Positions 1 through 8,330 of a DNA stretch of 64,000 bases are shown here, piece by piece. How positions within the stretch are numbered: position 1 is the stretch's first letter; each line of letters opens with the position of its first letter. Both the position numbers and the translations under genes were made by a program. The DNA is from Hyphomicrobiales bacterium (GTDB lineage Bacteria; Pseudomonadota; Alphaproteobacteria; Rhizobiales; OSC116): NCBI GenBank assembly GCA_002401855.1, contig NVUH01000006.1, forward strand, positions 1 to 64,000, in the 5' to 3' direction. The notes under the pieces are model-generated. The model searched no databases and was not told the DNA's origin. It saw nothing but the letters and a program-made list of their open reading frames with translations.

Positions 1-1
1 T

Positions 2-553
2 GGTGGCAGCATTGCCAATGCCAATGCGCGGTTGGCGACTGTGCTTAACTCATCTGTAAGACGGGTTATGGGCGGCGAGAGCTTGGTATCTGTGGTGCGT
101 GATAAACGTGCTGAATTGATGCTGAGAATCAAAGATCAAACCAATGTCGAAGCCGCTGATTTTGGGGTTGAAGTGGTGGATGTTAAAATTCGTCGTGCCG
201 ATTTACCTGAAGCCAACTCAGCCAGCGTGTTTAGCCGTATGCAAACCGAACGTCAGCAAGAAGCTGCTGAATATCGGGCGCGTGGTGCTCAGCTTGCCAA
301 GCGTATTCGCGCTGAAGCCGATAGAGACGCGACAGTGATTGTGGCCAAAGCCAGCCAAGAAGGTGAAATTCTTCGGGGTGATGGTGATGCTGAAAAGAAT
401 AAAATCTTTGCCGAAGCTTATGGCAAAGACCCTGAATTCTTTAGATTCTATCGCTCGATGCAAGCTTATGAAACTGGCCTAGCTGGTGACAATACCAGCT
501 TGGTGCTTTCACCTGATGGTGATTTCTTTAGCTATTTTACTAAAAGTAAATGA
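2..553 (+). CDS. hflC: HflC protease-regulator, C-terminal part (5' end outside window)
   Basis: The frame is open from base 2 and runs without a start to the stop at 553, so only about the last 183 residues are present. The visible part carries the SPFH/prohibitin helical region typical of HflC: a VVDVKIRRADLPE segment, a RMQTERQQEA segment and an Ala/Glu-rich coiled coil, ending in a short tail after LVLSPDGDFF. HflC pairs with HflK in the inner membrane, facing the periplasm, and modulates the FtsH protease. The next gene is degP, an arrangement (hflK-hflC-degP) common in alphaproteobacteria, so hflK is expected just upstream outside the window. A strong terminator follows, so degP is probably transcribed separately. 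Confidence is high from motif and neighbour. Confidence 0.93.
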   Translation, partial: GGSIANANARLATVLNSSVRRVMGGESLVSVVRDKRAELMLRIKDQTNVEAADFGVEVVDVKIRRADLPEANSASVFSRMQTERQQEAAEYRARGAQLAKRIRAEADRDATVIVAKASQEGEILRGDGDAEKNKIFAEAYGKDPEFFRFYRSMQAYETGLAGDNTSLVLSPDGDFFSYFTKSK

Positions 554-573
554 TCGCATTTGAACAATATTTC

Positions 574-603
574 AAAAAGCAAGGTTTCGACCTTGCTTTT
601 TTT
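574..603 (+). terminator. Rho-independent terminator after hflC
   Basis: A perfect 12-bp stem (574–585 with 590–601) is closed by a TTCG tetraloop and runs into a T tract. It lies 20 bases after the hflC stop and separates hflC from degP. Confidence 0.93.
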
Positions 604-716
604 ATGCCCATCACATTTTTGTGAGTGACTGGCCGCATTTATGCCCTATTTAACGGCATATTAGAGGATAGATTCTTTTATATAAGAATCCTCATAAATT
701 TAAGGAGACTAACTCA

Positions 717-2252
717 ATGAGCATCGCTACTGAAATCGCGACATTTGGGCAACAAATTATATATAAATCTTCAAAAACGGCGGCTGTCGCATCCATTGTC
801 ATTATGTCAGTGTTTAGCTTTAGTGCCGCACAGGCCGTAAGTTTAGGCCCCGACACCATTGCTGATATGGTTGAGAAAAACCTTGATGCGGTGGTTAATA
901 TTTCGACCACAAGACTGGTTGATGCTAGGCGCAGGGTTGAAATGCCAAATATGCCAGAAGGCTCGCCTTTTGAAGATCTGTTTAAGCAGTTTTTTAATGA
1001 AAAATTATTTGAACAAAATGGTGAGAATGGTCAAGATGAGGACGAAGACGGCAAAGCGCCAAAACGCTCACAACAACGGGTTGGCAGTTTGGGTTCTGGT
1101 TTTGTAATTTCTGACGATGGCTATGTGGTGACCAATGCACATGTGATTGCTGATGCCGAAGAAATTACGGTTATCTTTAATGATGGCGAAGAGCTTATGG
1201 CCAAAGTGATTGGTACGGATAAGAAAACCGACATTGCCTTATTGAAAGTTGAAGCCGAAGGTGATTTGAAATTTGTCGAATTTGGCGACAATAAGAAATT
1301 ACGCATTGGCTCTTGGGTGGTGACGATTGGTAACCCATTTGGTTTGGGTGTATCGGTTAGTGCTGGTATTGTTTCGGCCAAAAACCGTGATATCCGTTCT
1401 GGCCCTTATGATGATTTTATTCAGACTGATGCTGGCATTAACAAAGGCAATAGCGGTGGCCCGTTATTTAACCTAGAGGGCAAAGTTGTGGGCGTGAATA
1501 CTGCGCTTATTTCGCCAACTGGTGGTAGTGTTGGTGTTGGTTTTTCTGTTCCTGCTTCTACTGTTGAGCCTGTGGTTGCACAGCTTAAAGAATTTGGCAC
1601 AACCCGCCGCGGTTGGTTGGGTGTGGTCATTCAAAATGTATCTGATGACATTGCTGAAAGCTTAGGTATGGACGAAGCTAAAGGTGCATTTGTGTCTAAA
1701 ATCTTCCTCGATAGCCCTGCTGAGGATGCGGGGGTAGAGCGTGGTGATGTGATCATTAAGTTTAACGATCAAGATGTTGAAGACCAATCGGCCTTACCGC
1801 GCATTGTGGCTGCCACTGAAATTGATAAAGACGTAACCGTTGTGGTGATACGCGATGGAGAAGAGCTTGAATTGGCTGTTAAAGTTGGCTTGCTTAAAGA
1901 AGGTGAAGAAAAAGCCTTGGCTGAAATTACCTCGGACAATGTGAAAACTGATGCGGCTGAGATATTGGGTTTAGAACTACAAGAATTGAACGATGAGATT
2001 ATCGAGCAATTTAAGCTGGATCCTGAAACCAAAGGCCTGATGGTTATGGGTGTTGAAGCTGATAGTGCTGCTGCCGAAAAATCTGTTCGCTCTGGTGATC
2101 GTATTTTAGAAGCTGCGCAGACTGAGGTGAATACCTATGCTGAGCTTGAAGCGAAAATTGCTGAGATGAAAGATAAAGGCCGTAAGTCTATTCTTTTGCT
2201 GATTGAGCAAAGCAATGGCAATGTGCGCTTTGTGGCATTGCCAATTAAGTAA
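717..2252 (+). CDS. degP: DegP/HtrA-family periplasmic serine protease (Do family)
   Basis: This 511-residue protein has an N-terminal export segment (hydrophobic residues about 21–36, then AAQA before position 41), a trypsin-like domain and two PDZ domains (about 290–380 and 410–500). The catalytic triad is visible: His142 in TNAHV, Asp172 in KTDIALL and Ser246 in GNSGGPL. DegP-type proteases degrade or refold damaged envelope proteins in the periplasm. An acidic Q-linker-like stretch (residues about 98–118, rich in E/D/N/Q) lies between the signal region and the protease domain where the LA loop sits. The start at 717 has a clear AAGGAG site. Position after hflC is the usual alphaproteobacterial order. 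Orthology to DegP rather than DegQ is inferred. Confidence 0.95.
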   Translation: MSIATEIATFGQQIIYKSSKTAAVASIVIMSVFSFSAAQAVSLGPDTIADMVEKNLDAVVNISTTRLVDARRRVEMPNMPEGSPFEDLFKQFFNEKLFEQNGENGQDEDEDGKAPKRSQQRVGSLGSGFVISDDGYVVTNAHVIADAEEITVIFNDGEELMAKVIGTDKKTDIALLKVEAEGDLKFVEFGDNKKLRIGSWVVTIGNPFGLGVSVSAGIVSAKNRDIRSGPYDDFIQTDAGINKGNSGGPLFNLEGKVVGVNTALISPTGGSVGVGFSVPASTVEPVVAQLKEFGTTRRGWLGVVIQNVSDDIAESLGMDEAKGAFVSKIFLDSPAEDAGVERGDVIIKFNDQDVEDQSALPRIVAATEIDKDVTVVVIRDGEELELAVKVGLLKEGEEKALAEITSDNVKTDAAEILGLELQELNDEIIEQFKLDPETKGLMVMGVEADSAAAEKSVRSGDRILEAAQTEVNTYAELEAKIAEMKDKGRKSILLLIEQSNGNVRFVALPIK

Positions 2253-2268
2253 AGCTGGCTTAAGATTG

Positions 2269-2298
2269 ATGGGAAGGGCGTGGGCTCTTCCCATTTTT
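2269..2298 (+). terminator. Terminator after degP
   Basis: ATGGGAAG (2269–2276) pairs with CTTCCCAT (2287–2294) and is followed by a T-rich run. It starts 17 bases after the degP stop. It overlaps the upstream part of a longer possible reading of the next gene, supporting the shorter start at 2316. Confidence 0.75.
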
Positions 2299-2315
2299 AT
2301 GTTGAGGAGAATGTT

Positions 2316-2777
2316 ATGAAGAGATCTAATATTTTAAAGCTTGGCATGGTGGCTTTTTTGTCATTGGGGCTGACATCTTGCTTCATTTCTGATCAAGAAG
2401 AAGCGGATGTGGCTTTGGCCAAATGGCAGGGTAAGAAGATAAATGATTTTTTCTTTGCTTATGGTAAGGGCGAATTTCAGGCGCAAAGTAGTGGGGGGGC
2501 GAAGGCTTATCGCTGGAAATCTGCCTCGCGGCGGGTTGAAATTGTTGGTGTTAGCTATGCGGTGCGGGTTGAGGATAGTTATATTCCGGGTCGGTTTTAT
2601 GAAAAAGTGGTTTATGCGCCGAGTTCGTATCGGAATTATCAGTGTGTTTTGCGGATTGAGACTAGTGCAGGTGGGGTGATTAGAAGCTTGAACAATGTGA
2701 ACGGTACTGGTGAATGTGCGAGATACTTTTCGCTGAGTAAGGCGGAGATTGATGCTTTGCTTGAGGCGCGGAAGTAA
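2316..2777 (+). CDS. Small lipoprotein of unknown function
   Basis: The start at 2316 is chosen because a GAGGAG site lies just upstream and the resulting protein (153 residues) begins with a textbook lipoprotein signal: MKRS, a hydrophobic core, then the lipobox LTSC with Cys at about residue 21. A longer in-frame start at 2280 would fall inside the degP terminator. After the signal comes a domain of about 130 residues with a WQGKKINDFFFAYGKG segment, a central basic region and two further cysteines (in YQCVL and GECAR). I do not recognise the family. It is probably anchored in the envelope. Its 3' end runs straight into the repeat element that fills the following gap. Confidence 0.75.
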   Translation: MKRSNILKLGMVAFLSLGLTSCFISDQEEADVALAKWQGKKINDFFFAYGKGEFQAQSSGGAKAYRWKSASRRVEIVGVSYAVRVEDSYIPGRFYEKVVYAPSSYRNYQCVLRIETSAGGVIRSLNNVNGTGECARYFSLSKAEIDALLEARK

Positions 2778-2824
2778 GGGCTGCGGCTGGGGTGGTGATG
2801 CGCAGGGTTGTGCCCTTGTTGGCG

Positions 2825-3349
2825 CTCTGGAAGTTTGCATTTATTTTGGCCCCTGCGGGCGCTTGCATCCGCAAGCTTGCTACGCCTAACGGCGACGCGC
2901 GGTCGCGCTTGCCTCTCCCTCCGGGATCGGGCTTTTTTTCCACGAAAAGCACAATGAGTAAATTATATGGCACCTATACTCGGTGTTTCGGCAAACTCTA
3001 GTTAACTTAGTTTAATGAGTTGACCTTGGGTGCCGAATTCGCATCCGACCAGCGGCCGAGTGGCTTAGCTAGAGAGCGGAGCGAACGAGCGCGCCCGAGC
3101 GAAGCGACAAAGTGCCCTTGGGGTGCAGTGCCCAACAAAAAAAGCAAACTTCCAGAGCATTAGCTAACAGCCAAGTGTCTTTTTGCGGCTTATACTGGGT
3201 AGCATGCTGCCTAAGCTCTGGAAGTCTGCATTTATACGTTCGCCTTAAGGCTCTCTGTTAGCACTGCGTGCGTTCGCTCCGCTCTCTTGCTACGCCTAAC
3301 GGCGACGCGCGGTCGCGCTTGCCTCACCCTTTGGGTTCGGGCTTTTTTA
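2825..3349. repeat. Dispersed mosaic repeat element, locus A (intergenic)
   Basis: This gap of about 600 bases between two convergent genes is filled by repeat modules. At the ends of the main unit, CTCTGGAAGTTTGCATTT (2825–2842) and its inverted partner (3141–3157) face each other. Inside are a terminator-like module (2861–2940), a block with GGCACC and GGTGCC arms (about 2967–3034), and a TAGCTAGAGAGCGGAGCG motif (about 3067–3084). After 3157 comes a flank shared with locus B, then a second partial unit (3213–3349) with another CTCTGGAAGT motif, GCACTGCGTGCGTTCGCTCC and a second terminator module. The modules recur at 9977–10355 and, inverted, at 61303–61905. No convincing coding capacity was seen. 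Confidence 0.85.
2861..2939 (+). terminator. Terminator-like module of repeat locus A
   Basis: Successive small hairpins are visible: GCTTGC-ATCC-GCAAGC, then GCGAC/GTCGC, then T-CCC-TCC-GGG-A, followed by GCTTTTTTT. The same order occurs at 3291–3346, 10061–10138 and, on the minus strand, 61829–61903. In the other copies the last hairpin closes with an A·T instead of a T·A pair. It probably terminates the upstream lipoprotein transcript. Confidence 0.55.
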
Positions 3350-3388
3350 CCATTTTAATGTTGCTTGGTGTTATGCGGTTGGTTTTGG

Positions 3389-4258
3389 TTAGACATGTAC
3401 TGAAAGCATTTGGGTTAGTTTGGGGCAGAGGAAATTGATGAATTGTTGGCGGATTTTGTGGTTGTTGTTGGTTGATTCTAGCATCCATAAGGTTGAATCG
3501 GCTAGTGGTGGTAATTGGTTTATATGGTCTAGGGTTTGTAGTTGTGGGGGGATGTTTAGGCTGTTGCGTATGGTGAGGCCAAGGCCTGCTTCGGCGGCTG
3601 CCCAAATGCTGAGCATATTGCCAGAAATATAATCTAGCTGCCAATTTAGTTTTTGCTCTTTTAATCTGTTTTGCGCCATGTCTCTATAATGACAGGGTGC
3701 GGGAGGGACAATCAGTGAAAGTGGTGTGTTGTCGTTAAATACATAATCCTTGGCGCCAATCCATTTGGTGGCGAGGCTGCTGATGAATGTCGCGTCCTCA
3801 ATTTTAATTGTGCTGAATAAGAAGGCAATATCTAATTCACTTTCTCTCACCCGAACCGAAAGATTGTGATTGGAATCAACATGGGTGATGATGCGTATAT
3901 TGGGGTAGGCGCGTTTATATTGGCCTAATAATTCAGGTATATATTTAAGACCTAAATCTTGCGGGATGCCTAATCTTAATACGCCTTGTAAATTGCTGGA
4001 TTCGGTGGCGGTGATGGCTTCGTCATTAATGGATAATATTTTGCGGGCGTAGGTGAGCATATTTGTGCCAGCTTCGGTTAATTTGACGCCTGATTTGCTG
4101 CGGAAAAATAATTTTTGACCGACCATATCTTCTAATTTGCTGATTTGCATGCTGAGCGCGCCTTGGCTGCGGCTTACATATTCGGCGGCCAATACCAGGC
4201 TGCCATAATCAGCTGCAGCAACGAAACTTCTTAAAATAGCAATGTCTAAGTTTTTCAT
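3389..4258 (-). CDS. LysR-family transcriptional regulator
   Basis: A 289-residue protein of typical LysR length. The N-terminal winged helix-turn-helix covers about residues 5–62 (FVAAADYGSLVLAAEYVSRS, then the LSMQISKLEDMVG recognition-helix region and LFFRSKSGVKLTEAG). The substrate-binding domain follows from about residue 90. LysR proteins usually regulate a divergent neighbour; here that is the short ORF at 4353, and no obvious enzyme target lies on that side. The gene is convergent with the lipoprotein across repeat locus A. The ligand cannot be inferred. Confidence 0.93.
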   Translation of the reverse strand: MKNLDIAILRSFVAAADYGSLVLAAEYVSRSQGALSMQISKLEDMVGQKLFFRSKSGVKLTEAGTNMLTYARKILSINDEAITATESSNLQGVLRLGIPQDLGLKYIPELLGQYKRAYPNIRIITHVDSNHNLSVRVRESELDIAFLFSTIKIEDATFISSLATKWIGAKDYVFNDNTPLSLIVPPAPCHYRDMAQNRLKEQKLNWQLDYISGNMLSIWAAAEAGLGLTIRNSLNIPPQLQTLDHINQLPPLADSTLWMLESTNNNHKIRQQFINFLCPKLTQMLSVHV

Positions 4259-4352
4259 GTATTAGTTTTTCTAAATTAATATATTTGTATTATCATCTTT
4301 TCTAAATTTAAAGTCAAGTTTAATGTGTAGCTACTTTATGAAAGGAATGAAG

Positions 4353-4523
4353 ATGAATATTTTTTTAAAAGATGCCAAGAGCATACTGCTACGCGACAAA
4401 GTTTCAGCCAATGAGGTGAAGAATATTTCACCCAATTTGGAAATTGAAATTAATAAATTAAACGCTGATGAAGAGCCGCAACCAAAACCAAAAAAATATG
4501 CGAAATTTGGTTTTAGGATGTGA
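4353..4523 (+). CDS. Small hypothetical protein (56 residues)
   Basis: The start at 4353 follows a GGAATGAAG stretch that can serve as ribosome-binding site; an in-frame start at 4323 would add ten residues. The product has a charged, helix-prone N-terminal half and a proline/lysine-rich tail (EEPQPKPKKYAKFGFRM). It is divergent from the LysR gene and ends exactly where serB ends on the other strand (TGA at 4521–4523, serB stop from 4524). No family is recognised. It could be the LysR-controlled target or a spurious ORF; codon usage looks ordinary. Confidence 0.45.
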   Translation: MNIFLKDAKSILLRDKVSANEVKNISPNLEIEINKLNADEEPQPKPKKYAKFGFRM

Positions 4524-5414
4524 TTAGTTGATAAATTCTTCGGCCTTATAGCCTTGCAAATAAAGCAGGGCTGTGAGGTCGCAGTGGTTGATTGCCACTT
4601 TGGCTTGTGCCGCGACAATTGGTTGGGCGTGGTAGGCCACACCGAGGCCAGCTTTGGTCACCATGGCTAAATCATTTGCGCCATCGCCAACTGCCAATGC
4701 GTCAGCTAGCCCAATATTTCGCATGTCACAAAATTCATTCATGCTGTCTAGTTTGGCTTGCTGCCCCAATATCGGTTCGCCGACTGTGCCATCTAATTTA
4801 TCGTCAACAAAATTTAGAATGTTAGCGCGGGTGGTGTCAAAACCAGTTTGTGCCTGCACTTGTGCGGTAAAAAATGTGAAGCCGCCCGAAACCAAAGCGG
4901 TGTAAGCGCCATTGGCTTTCATGGTTTGCACCAATGTTCGCGCGCCAGCGTTGAGAGTGATCTTATTATCAAAGGCTTGTTGTAAAGCGGTGCGTGGCAT
5001 GTTTTTAAGTAGGTTCACGCGCTCTTTTAAGGCTGAGTCAAATTCTAATTCACCGCTCATCGCGCGTTCGGTAATCTCTGATACTTTATCTTTAATGCCG
5101 ACAAAATCGGCCAATTCATCAATGCATTCTTGGCCAATCACGGTGCTGTCCATATCGGCGATTAGTAGTTTTTTGCGGCGGTTCTCATCGGTATGAAAGG
5201 CATAATCAATCGGCAAAGCGCTGATCAGCGATAATATTTTGGTTTGCACACCACTGGCTAGCTCTTCGTGTAATATAATGTCCATGGCTTCATTTTCGGA
5301 CAGCCAAACCGCGGCCATAAAATCTTCACCAATCACCTGTTTAATTTTTAAGATTAGCTCATCAGAAATTGCCTTTTTACTTTTTGGCGTGATTAGGGTA
5401 ATTAGATGAGCCAT
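4524..5414 (-). CDS. serB: Phosphoserine phosphatase SerB
   Basis: SerB dephosphorylates 3-phosphoserine, the last step of serine synthesis, in the cytoplasm. The HAD core is clear: motif I ADMDST (nucleophile Asp about residue 87 from the ATG), motif II Ser in LVSGGF, and motif III/IV with Lys in QQAKLD and VGDGANDLAM. About 80 N-terminal residues form the ACT-like region usual in longer SerB forms. The ATG at 5414 is chosen; a TTG at 5420 is the alternative. The ATG complements bases 5412–5414 and overlaps the miaA ATG at 5413–5415 on the other strand, so each gene's 5' signals lie inside the other gene. This serB/miaA divergence is common in alphaproteobacteria. Confidence 0.95.
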   Translation of the reverse strand: MAHLITLITPKSKKAISDELILKIKQVIGEDFMAAVWLSENEAMDIILHEELASGVQTKILSLISALPIDYAFHTDENRRKKLLIADMDSTVIGQECIDELADFVGIKDKVSEITERAMSGELEFDSALKERVNLLKNMPRTALQQAFDNKITLNAGARTLVQTMKANGAYTALVSGGFTFFTAQVQAQTGFDTTRANILNFVDDKLDGTVGEPILGQQAKLDSMNEFCDMRNIGLADALAVGDGANDLAMVTKAGLGVAYHAQPIVAAQAKVAINHCDLTALLYLQGYKAEEFIN

Positions 5415-6384
5415 GAGCAATCCTTTTTTAAACCTTGGCGATCATATCCGCATTGATGCCGATCATAAATCCAATGTCATTCTTATTGCAGGCGCAACGG
5501 CCAGTGGCAAGTCTTCAATTGCAATATCCCTTGCCAAAGAGTTTGACGGGGTGATTTTGAATGCTGATAGCATGCAAGTTTATAAAGAATTGCGGGTGAT
5601 ATCGGCGCGGCCTTCTGCTGAAGATGCGGCAGCGGCTGAACATCGGATGTTTGGGCATATGTCGGCGGCTGAGCCTTACAGCGTTGGCCATTGGCTTGAT
5701 CAGGTGAGTGTTGAGATTGTTGATGTGCTTAAAAGTGGCAGAACTCCGATTATTGTGGGTGGCACGGGGTTGTATTTTACCTCTCTGGTTGATGGCATTT
5801 CGCCGATACCAGAGATTGCGCCTGATATACGAAGTCATTGGCGCGGGCAACAAGATGGGTTGTATGAGGGGTTGGTGAAAATTGACCCAACACTGGCTGA
5901 ACGGCTTGAGCCAAATGATAGGCAACGCATCATTCGTGGTTTGGAAGTTTATCATAGCACGGGCCGTATGTTGTCTGATTGGCAGACTAATGAGCCACTT
6001 AAGCAGTTTTTACCGCCGATGGATGGGTTGCAATTGCATAAATTTACGTTACAGCCAGAGCGGCAATATCTTTATGACCGTATCAATCAACGATTTGATA
6101 TGATGGTTGAGTTGGGCGGCATTGAAGAGGTGAAGAGCTTAATGGCCATGGGTTTGCCTGCTGATATGACGGCGCTTAAAGCTATTGGTGTGCGGCAGAT
6201 TAATGAAGCTTTGATTGGCAATGTGAGCATGGATGAAGCCATCGAAAAATCTAAAACCGAAAGCAGACGATATGCCAAGCGGCAAATGACATGGCAAAAA
6301 GGTAATTTAATTACTTATAATTTAATAAATGAGCAACAATCGGAAAGAAAATTAGTTAATATCTTGTCAAAAATATCATTTTAG
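5413..6384 (+). CDS. miaA: tRNA dimethylallyltransferase MiaA
   Basis: MiaA transfers the dimethylallyl group to A37 of tRNAs that read codons starting with U. The 323-residue protein has the P-loop GATASGKS (residues 27–34), the NADSMQVYKEL motif, GGTGLYF and the C-terminal KAIGVRQI and Y-A-K-R-Q-x-T-W motifs that mark the family. The N-terminal 20 residues before the P-loop strand are longer than usual, but there is no nearer ATG. The gene is divergent from serB with overlapping start codons and is followed by the ilv operon on the same strand. Confidence 0.96.
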   Translation: MSNPFLNLGDHIRIDADHKSNVILIAGATASGKSSIAISLAKEFDGVILNADSMQVYKELRVISARPSAEDAAAAEHRMFGHMSAAEPYSVGHWLDQVSVEIVDVLKSGRTPIIVGGTGLYFTSLVDGISPIPEIAPDIRSHWRGQQDGLYEGLVKIDPTLAERLEPNDRQRIIRGLEVYHSTGRMLSDWQTNEPLKQFLPPMDGLQLHKFTLQPERQYLYDRINQRFDMMVELGGIEEVKSLMAMGLPADMTALKAIGVRQINEALIGNVSMDEAIEKSKTESRRYAKRQMTWQKGNLITYNLINEQQSERKLVNILSKISF

Positions 6385-6457
6385 GCTTGACCTTACTAAA
6401 AAATGGCCTTAAATGTGGTTGGATATCTCGCGAAATGGGTTTTGTGGGGGTGTTTTT

Positions 6458-6529
6458 ATGATTATCCATCTTTTCGATGGATGTATTGAAGTTTTTACGA
6501 TAGAAACACGTAGCGTAATTCGATTGTAA
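6458..6529 (+). CDS. Candidate ilv leader peptide (23 residues)
   Basis: A short ORF, ATG at 6458 to TAA at 6529, sits 35 bases upstream of ilvB. It is preceded at 6446–6450 by GGGGG, seven bases from the ATG. The peptide has nine branched-chain residues out of 23 (MIIHLFDG, then several I and V). Leader peptides rich in Ile/Val/Leu control ilv operons by transcription attenuation in many proteobacteria. A 7-bp hairpin (ATCCATC/GATGGAT, 6464–6482) lies within it. I do not see a strong terminator before ilvB, so the mechanism is uncertain. Confidence 0.35.
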   Translation: MIIHLFDGCIEVFTIETRSVIRL

Positions 6530-6564
6530 CCGTATAAATCGGATTTTGGTTTAAGGATGATGTT

Positions 6565-8319
6565 ATGGCTATTAAAGCAACAGGTGCCGAAATTATTTTG
6601 AATGTTCTGAAAGATCAGGGTGTCGATACTTTATTTGGATATCCTGGTGGCGCTGTCCTGCCTATCTATGACGCTATTTATCAGCAAAATCATATCAATC
6701 ATTATTTAGTGCGCCATGAGCAAGGTGCGACCCATGCGGCAGAAGGTTATGCGAGATCTACAGGCAAAGTTGGCTGTGTGTTGGTAACATCTGGCCCCGG
6801 CGCGACCAATGCCATAACGGGCATTGCTGATGCGTTGTTGGATAGCATTCCGATGATTGTGATTACAGGCCAAGTTGGCACGCCGTTGATTGGTACAGAT
6901 GCTTTTCAAGAAGCTGATATTGTTGGCATCACTCGTTCATGTTCTAAACATAATTATCTTGTACGTAATGTTGAAGATTTAGAACGGGTTATGCATGAAG
7001 CGTTTTATATTGCCTCATCTGGCCGCCCTGGCCCTGTGGTTATTGACGTTCCAAAAGACGTGCAATTTGCCGAATATGAATATACTGGCGAATTGGTGAA
7101 CGAACATAAAACTTATAAGCCGATTATTGATGGCGCACCTGATGCGATTGCTGAAGCGATCAAGTTGATTAAAAATGCCAAAAAGCCGATTTTTTACACT
7201 GGCGGTGGCGTTATTAATTCTGGCCCAGAAGCTAGTGAAGCATTGCGTGAGTTTGTTGAACTTACAGGCGCGCCAGTGACCTCGACCCTTATGGGTTTGG
7301 GTGCTTATCCTGCGTCTGGCGATAAATGGCTGAATATGCTGGGTATGCATGGTAGTTATGAAGCCAATATGGCGATGCATGATTGTGATGTGATGATTTG
7401 TGTTGGTGCGCGGTTCGATGATCGCATCACTGGCCGTATTGATGCATTCGCGCCGCATTGCAAAAAAATTCATATTGATATTGACCCAAGCAGCATCAAT
7501 AAAATTATTCAAGTTGATGTGCCGATTGTGGGCGATGTGAAGTCGGTTTTGACTGATATGATCAAGTTGTGGAAAGCTGGAAATTGTAGCAAAACTCAGC
7601 CTTCGCTTAAGCCGTGGTTTAAAGAGATTGATGCTTGGCGGGCGCGTAACAGCTTTGCCTATAATAAAACTGATGATGTGATTGCGCCGCAATATGCGAT
7701 TGAGCGGTTGTATGAGCTGACCAAAGATCAAGACACATATATCACCACTGAGGTTGGCCAACATCAAATGTGGGCGGCACAACATTATAAATTTGACGAG
7801 CCGAATAGATGGATGACATCTGGTGGTTTGGGCACGATGGGTTATGGCTTGCCTGCTGCGCTTGGTGTGCAAGTGGCGCATCCTGATGCGTTGGTGATTG
7901 ACATTGCGGGCGAGGGCAGCATTCAAATGTGCATGCAGGAAATGGCGACTGCGATGCAATTTGGTTTGCCGATTAAAATTTTTATTTTGAACAATGAACG
8001 GTTGGGCATGGTGCGTCAATGGCAACAATTGTTGCATGGCGAGCGTTATTCGGCTACCTATAGCGAAAGCATACCTGATTTTGTGATTATGGCTCAAGCG
8101 TTTGGCTGTTTGGGCTTGCGGGTTTCTGACCCGGCTAAGCTTGATGACACCATCAAGGAAATGATGGCGTATAACGGCCCTGTGCTGGTTGATGTTGAGG
8201 TCGAAAAACATGCAAATTGCTTGCCGATGATACCATCTGGCGCGGTACATAATGAAATGATATTAGAAGATGTTTTGGCGGATGTCGAAGTGTCTGACGC
8301 TGGTAAAAGATTGGTATAG
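6565..8319 (+). CDS. ilvB: Acetolactate synthase large subunit
   Basis: This 584-residue thiamine-diphosphate enzyme condenses two pyruvates, or pyruvate and 2-oxobutyrate, in the first common step of valine, leucine and isoleucine synthesis. Visible motifs are FGYPGGAVLP, RHEQGATHAAEGYARSTG (with the catalytic Glu), SGPGATN, and the C-terminal thiamine-diphosphate site GLGTMGYGLPA with the E-G-S and NNERLGMVRQWQ region. Length is that of IlvB/IlvI. An AAGGA site precedes the ATG. The regulatory subunit gene follows after 11 bases, so the two are co-transcribed. The symbol ilvI would be equally valid. Confidence 0.97.
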   Translation: MAIKATGAEIILNVLKDQGVDTLFGYPGGAVLPIYDAIYQQNHINHYLVRHEQGATHAAEGYARSTGKVGCVLVTSGPGATNAITGIADALLDSIPMIVITGQVGTPLIGTDAFQEADIVGITRSCSKHNYLVRNVEDLERVMHEAFYIASSGRPGPVVIDVPKDVQFAEYEYTGELVNEHKTYKPIIDGAPDAIAEAIKLIKNAKKPIFYTGGGVINSGPEASEALREFVELTGAPVTSTLMGLGAYPASGDKWLNMLGMHGSYEANMAMHDCDVMICVGARFDDRITGRIDAFAPHCKKIHIDIDPSSINKIIQVDVPIVGDVKSVLTDMIKLWKAGNCSKTQPSLKPWFKEIDAWRARNSFAYNKTDDVIAPQYAIERLYELTKDQDTYITTEVGQHQMWAAQHYKFDEPNRWMTSGGLGTMGYGLPAALGVQVAHPDALVIDIAGEGSIQMCMQEMATAMQFGLPIKIFILNNERLGMVRQWQQLLHGERYSATYSESIPDFVIMAQAFGCLGLRVSDPAKLDDTIKEMMAYNGPVLVDVEVEKHANCLPMIPSGAVHNEMILEDVLADVEVSDAGKRLV

Positions 8320-8330
8320 GGGGTAGGAAA

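Noticed and set aside
2792-3001. ORF across repeat locus A with a segment (ACIRKLATPNGDA) shared with the ORF at 9948–10199
   Set aside because: The matching frames break after a few tens of residues through indels not divisible by three, and the same DNA forms hairpins; it is repeat sequence, not coding.
3049-3075. tRNA-Ser/Leu D-arm-like GGCCGAGTGGCTTAG in the repeat
   Set aside because: No acceptor, anticodon or T-arm can be drawn around it; it is part of the repeat motif.
7015-8250. Long open frame antisense to ilvB
   Set aside because: It is a shadow of ilvB: composition is His/Arg-rich, there is no ribosome-binding site and no recognisable domain.
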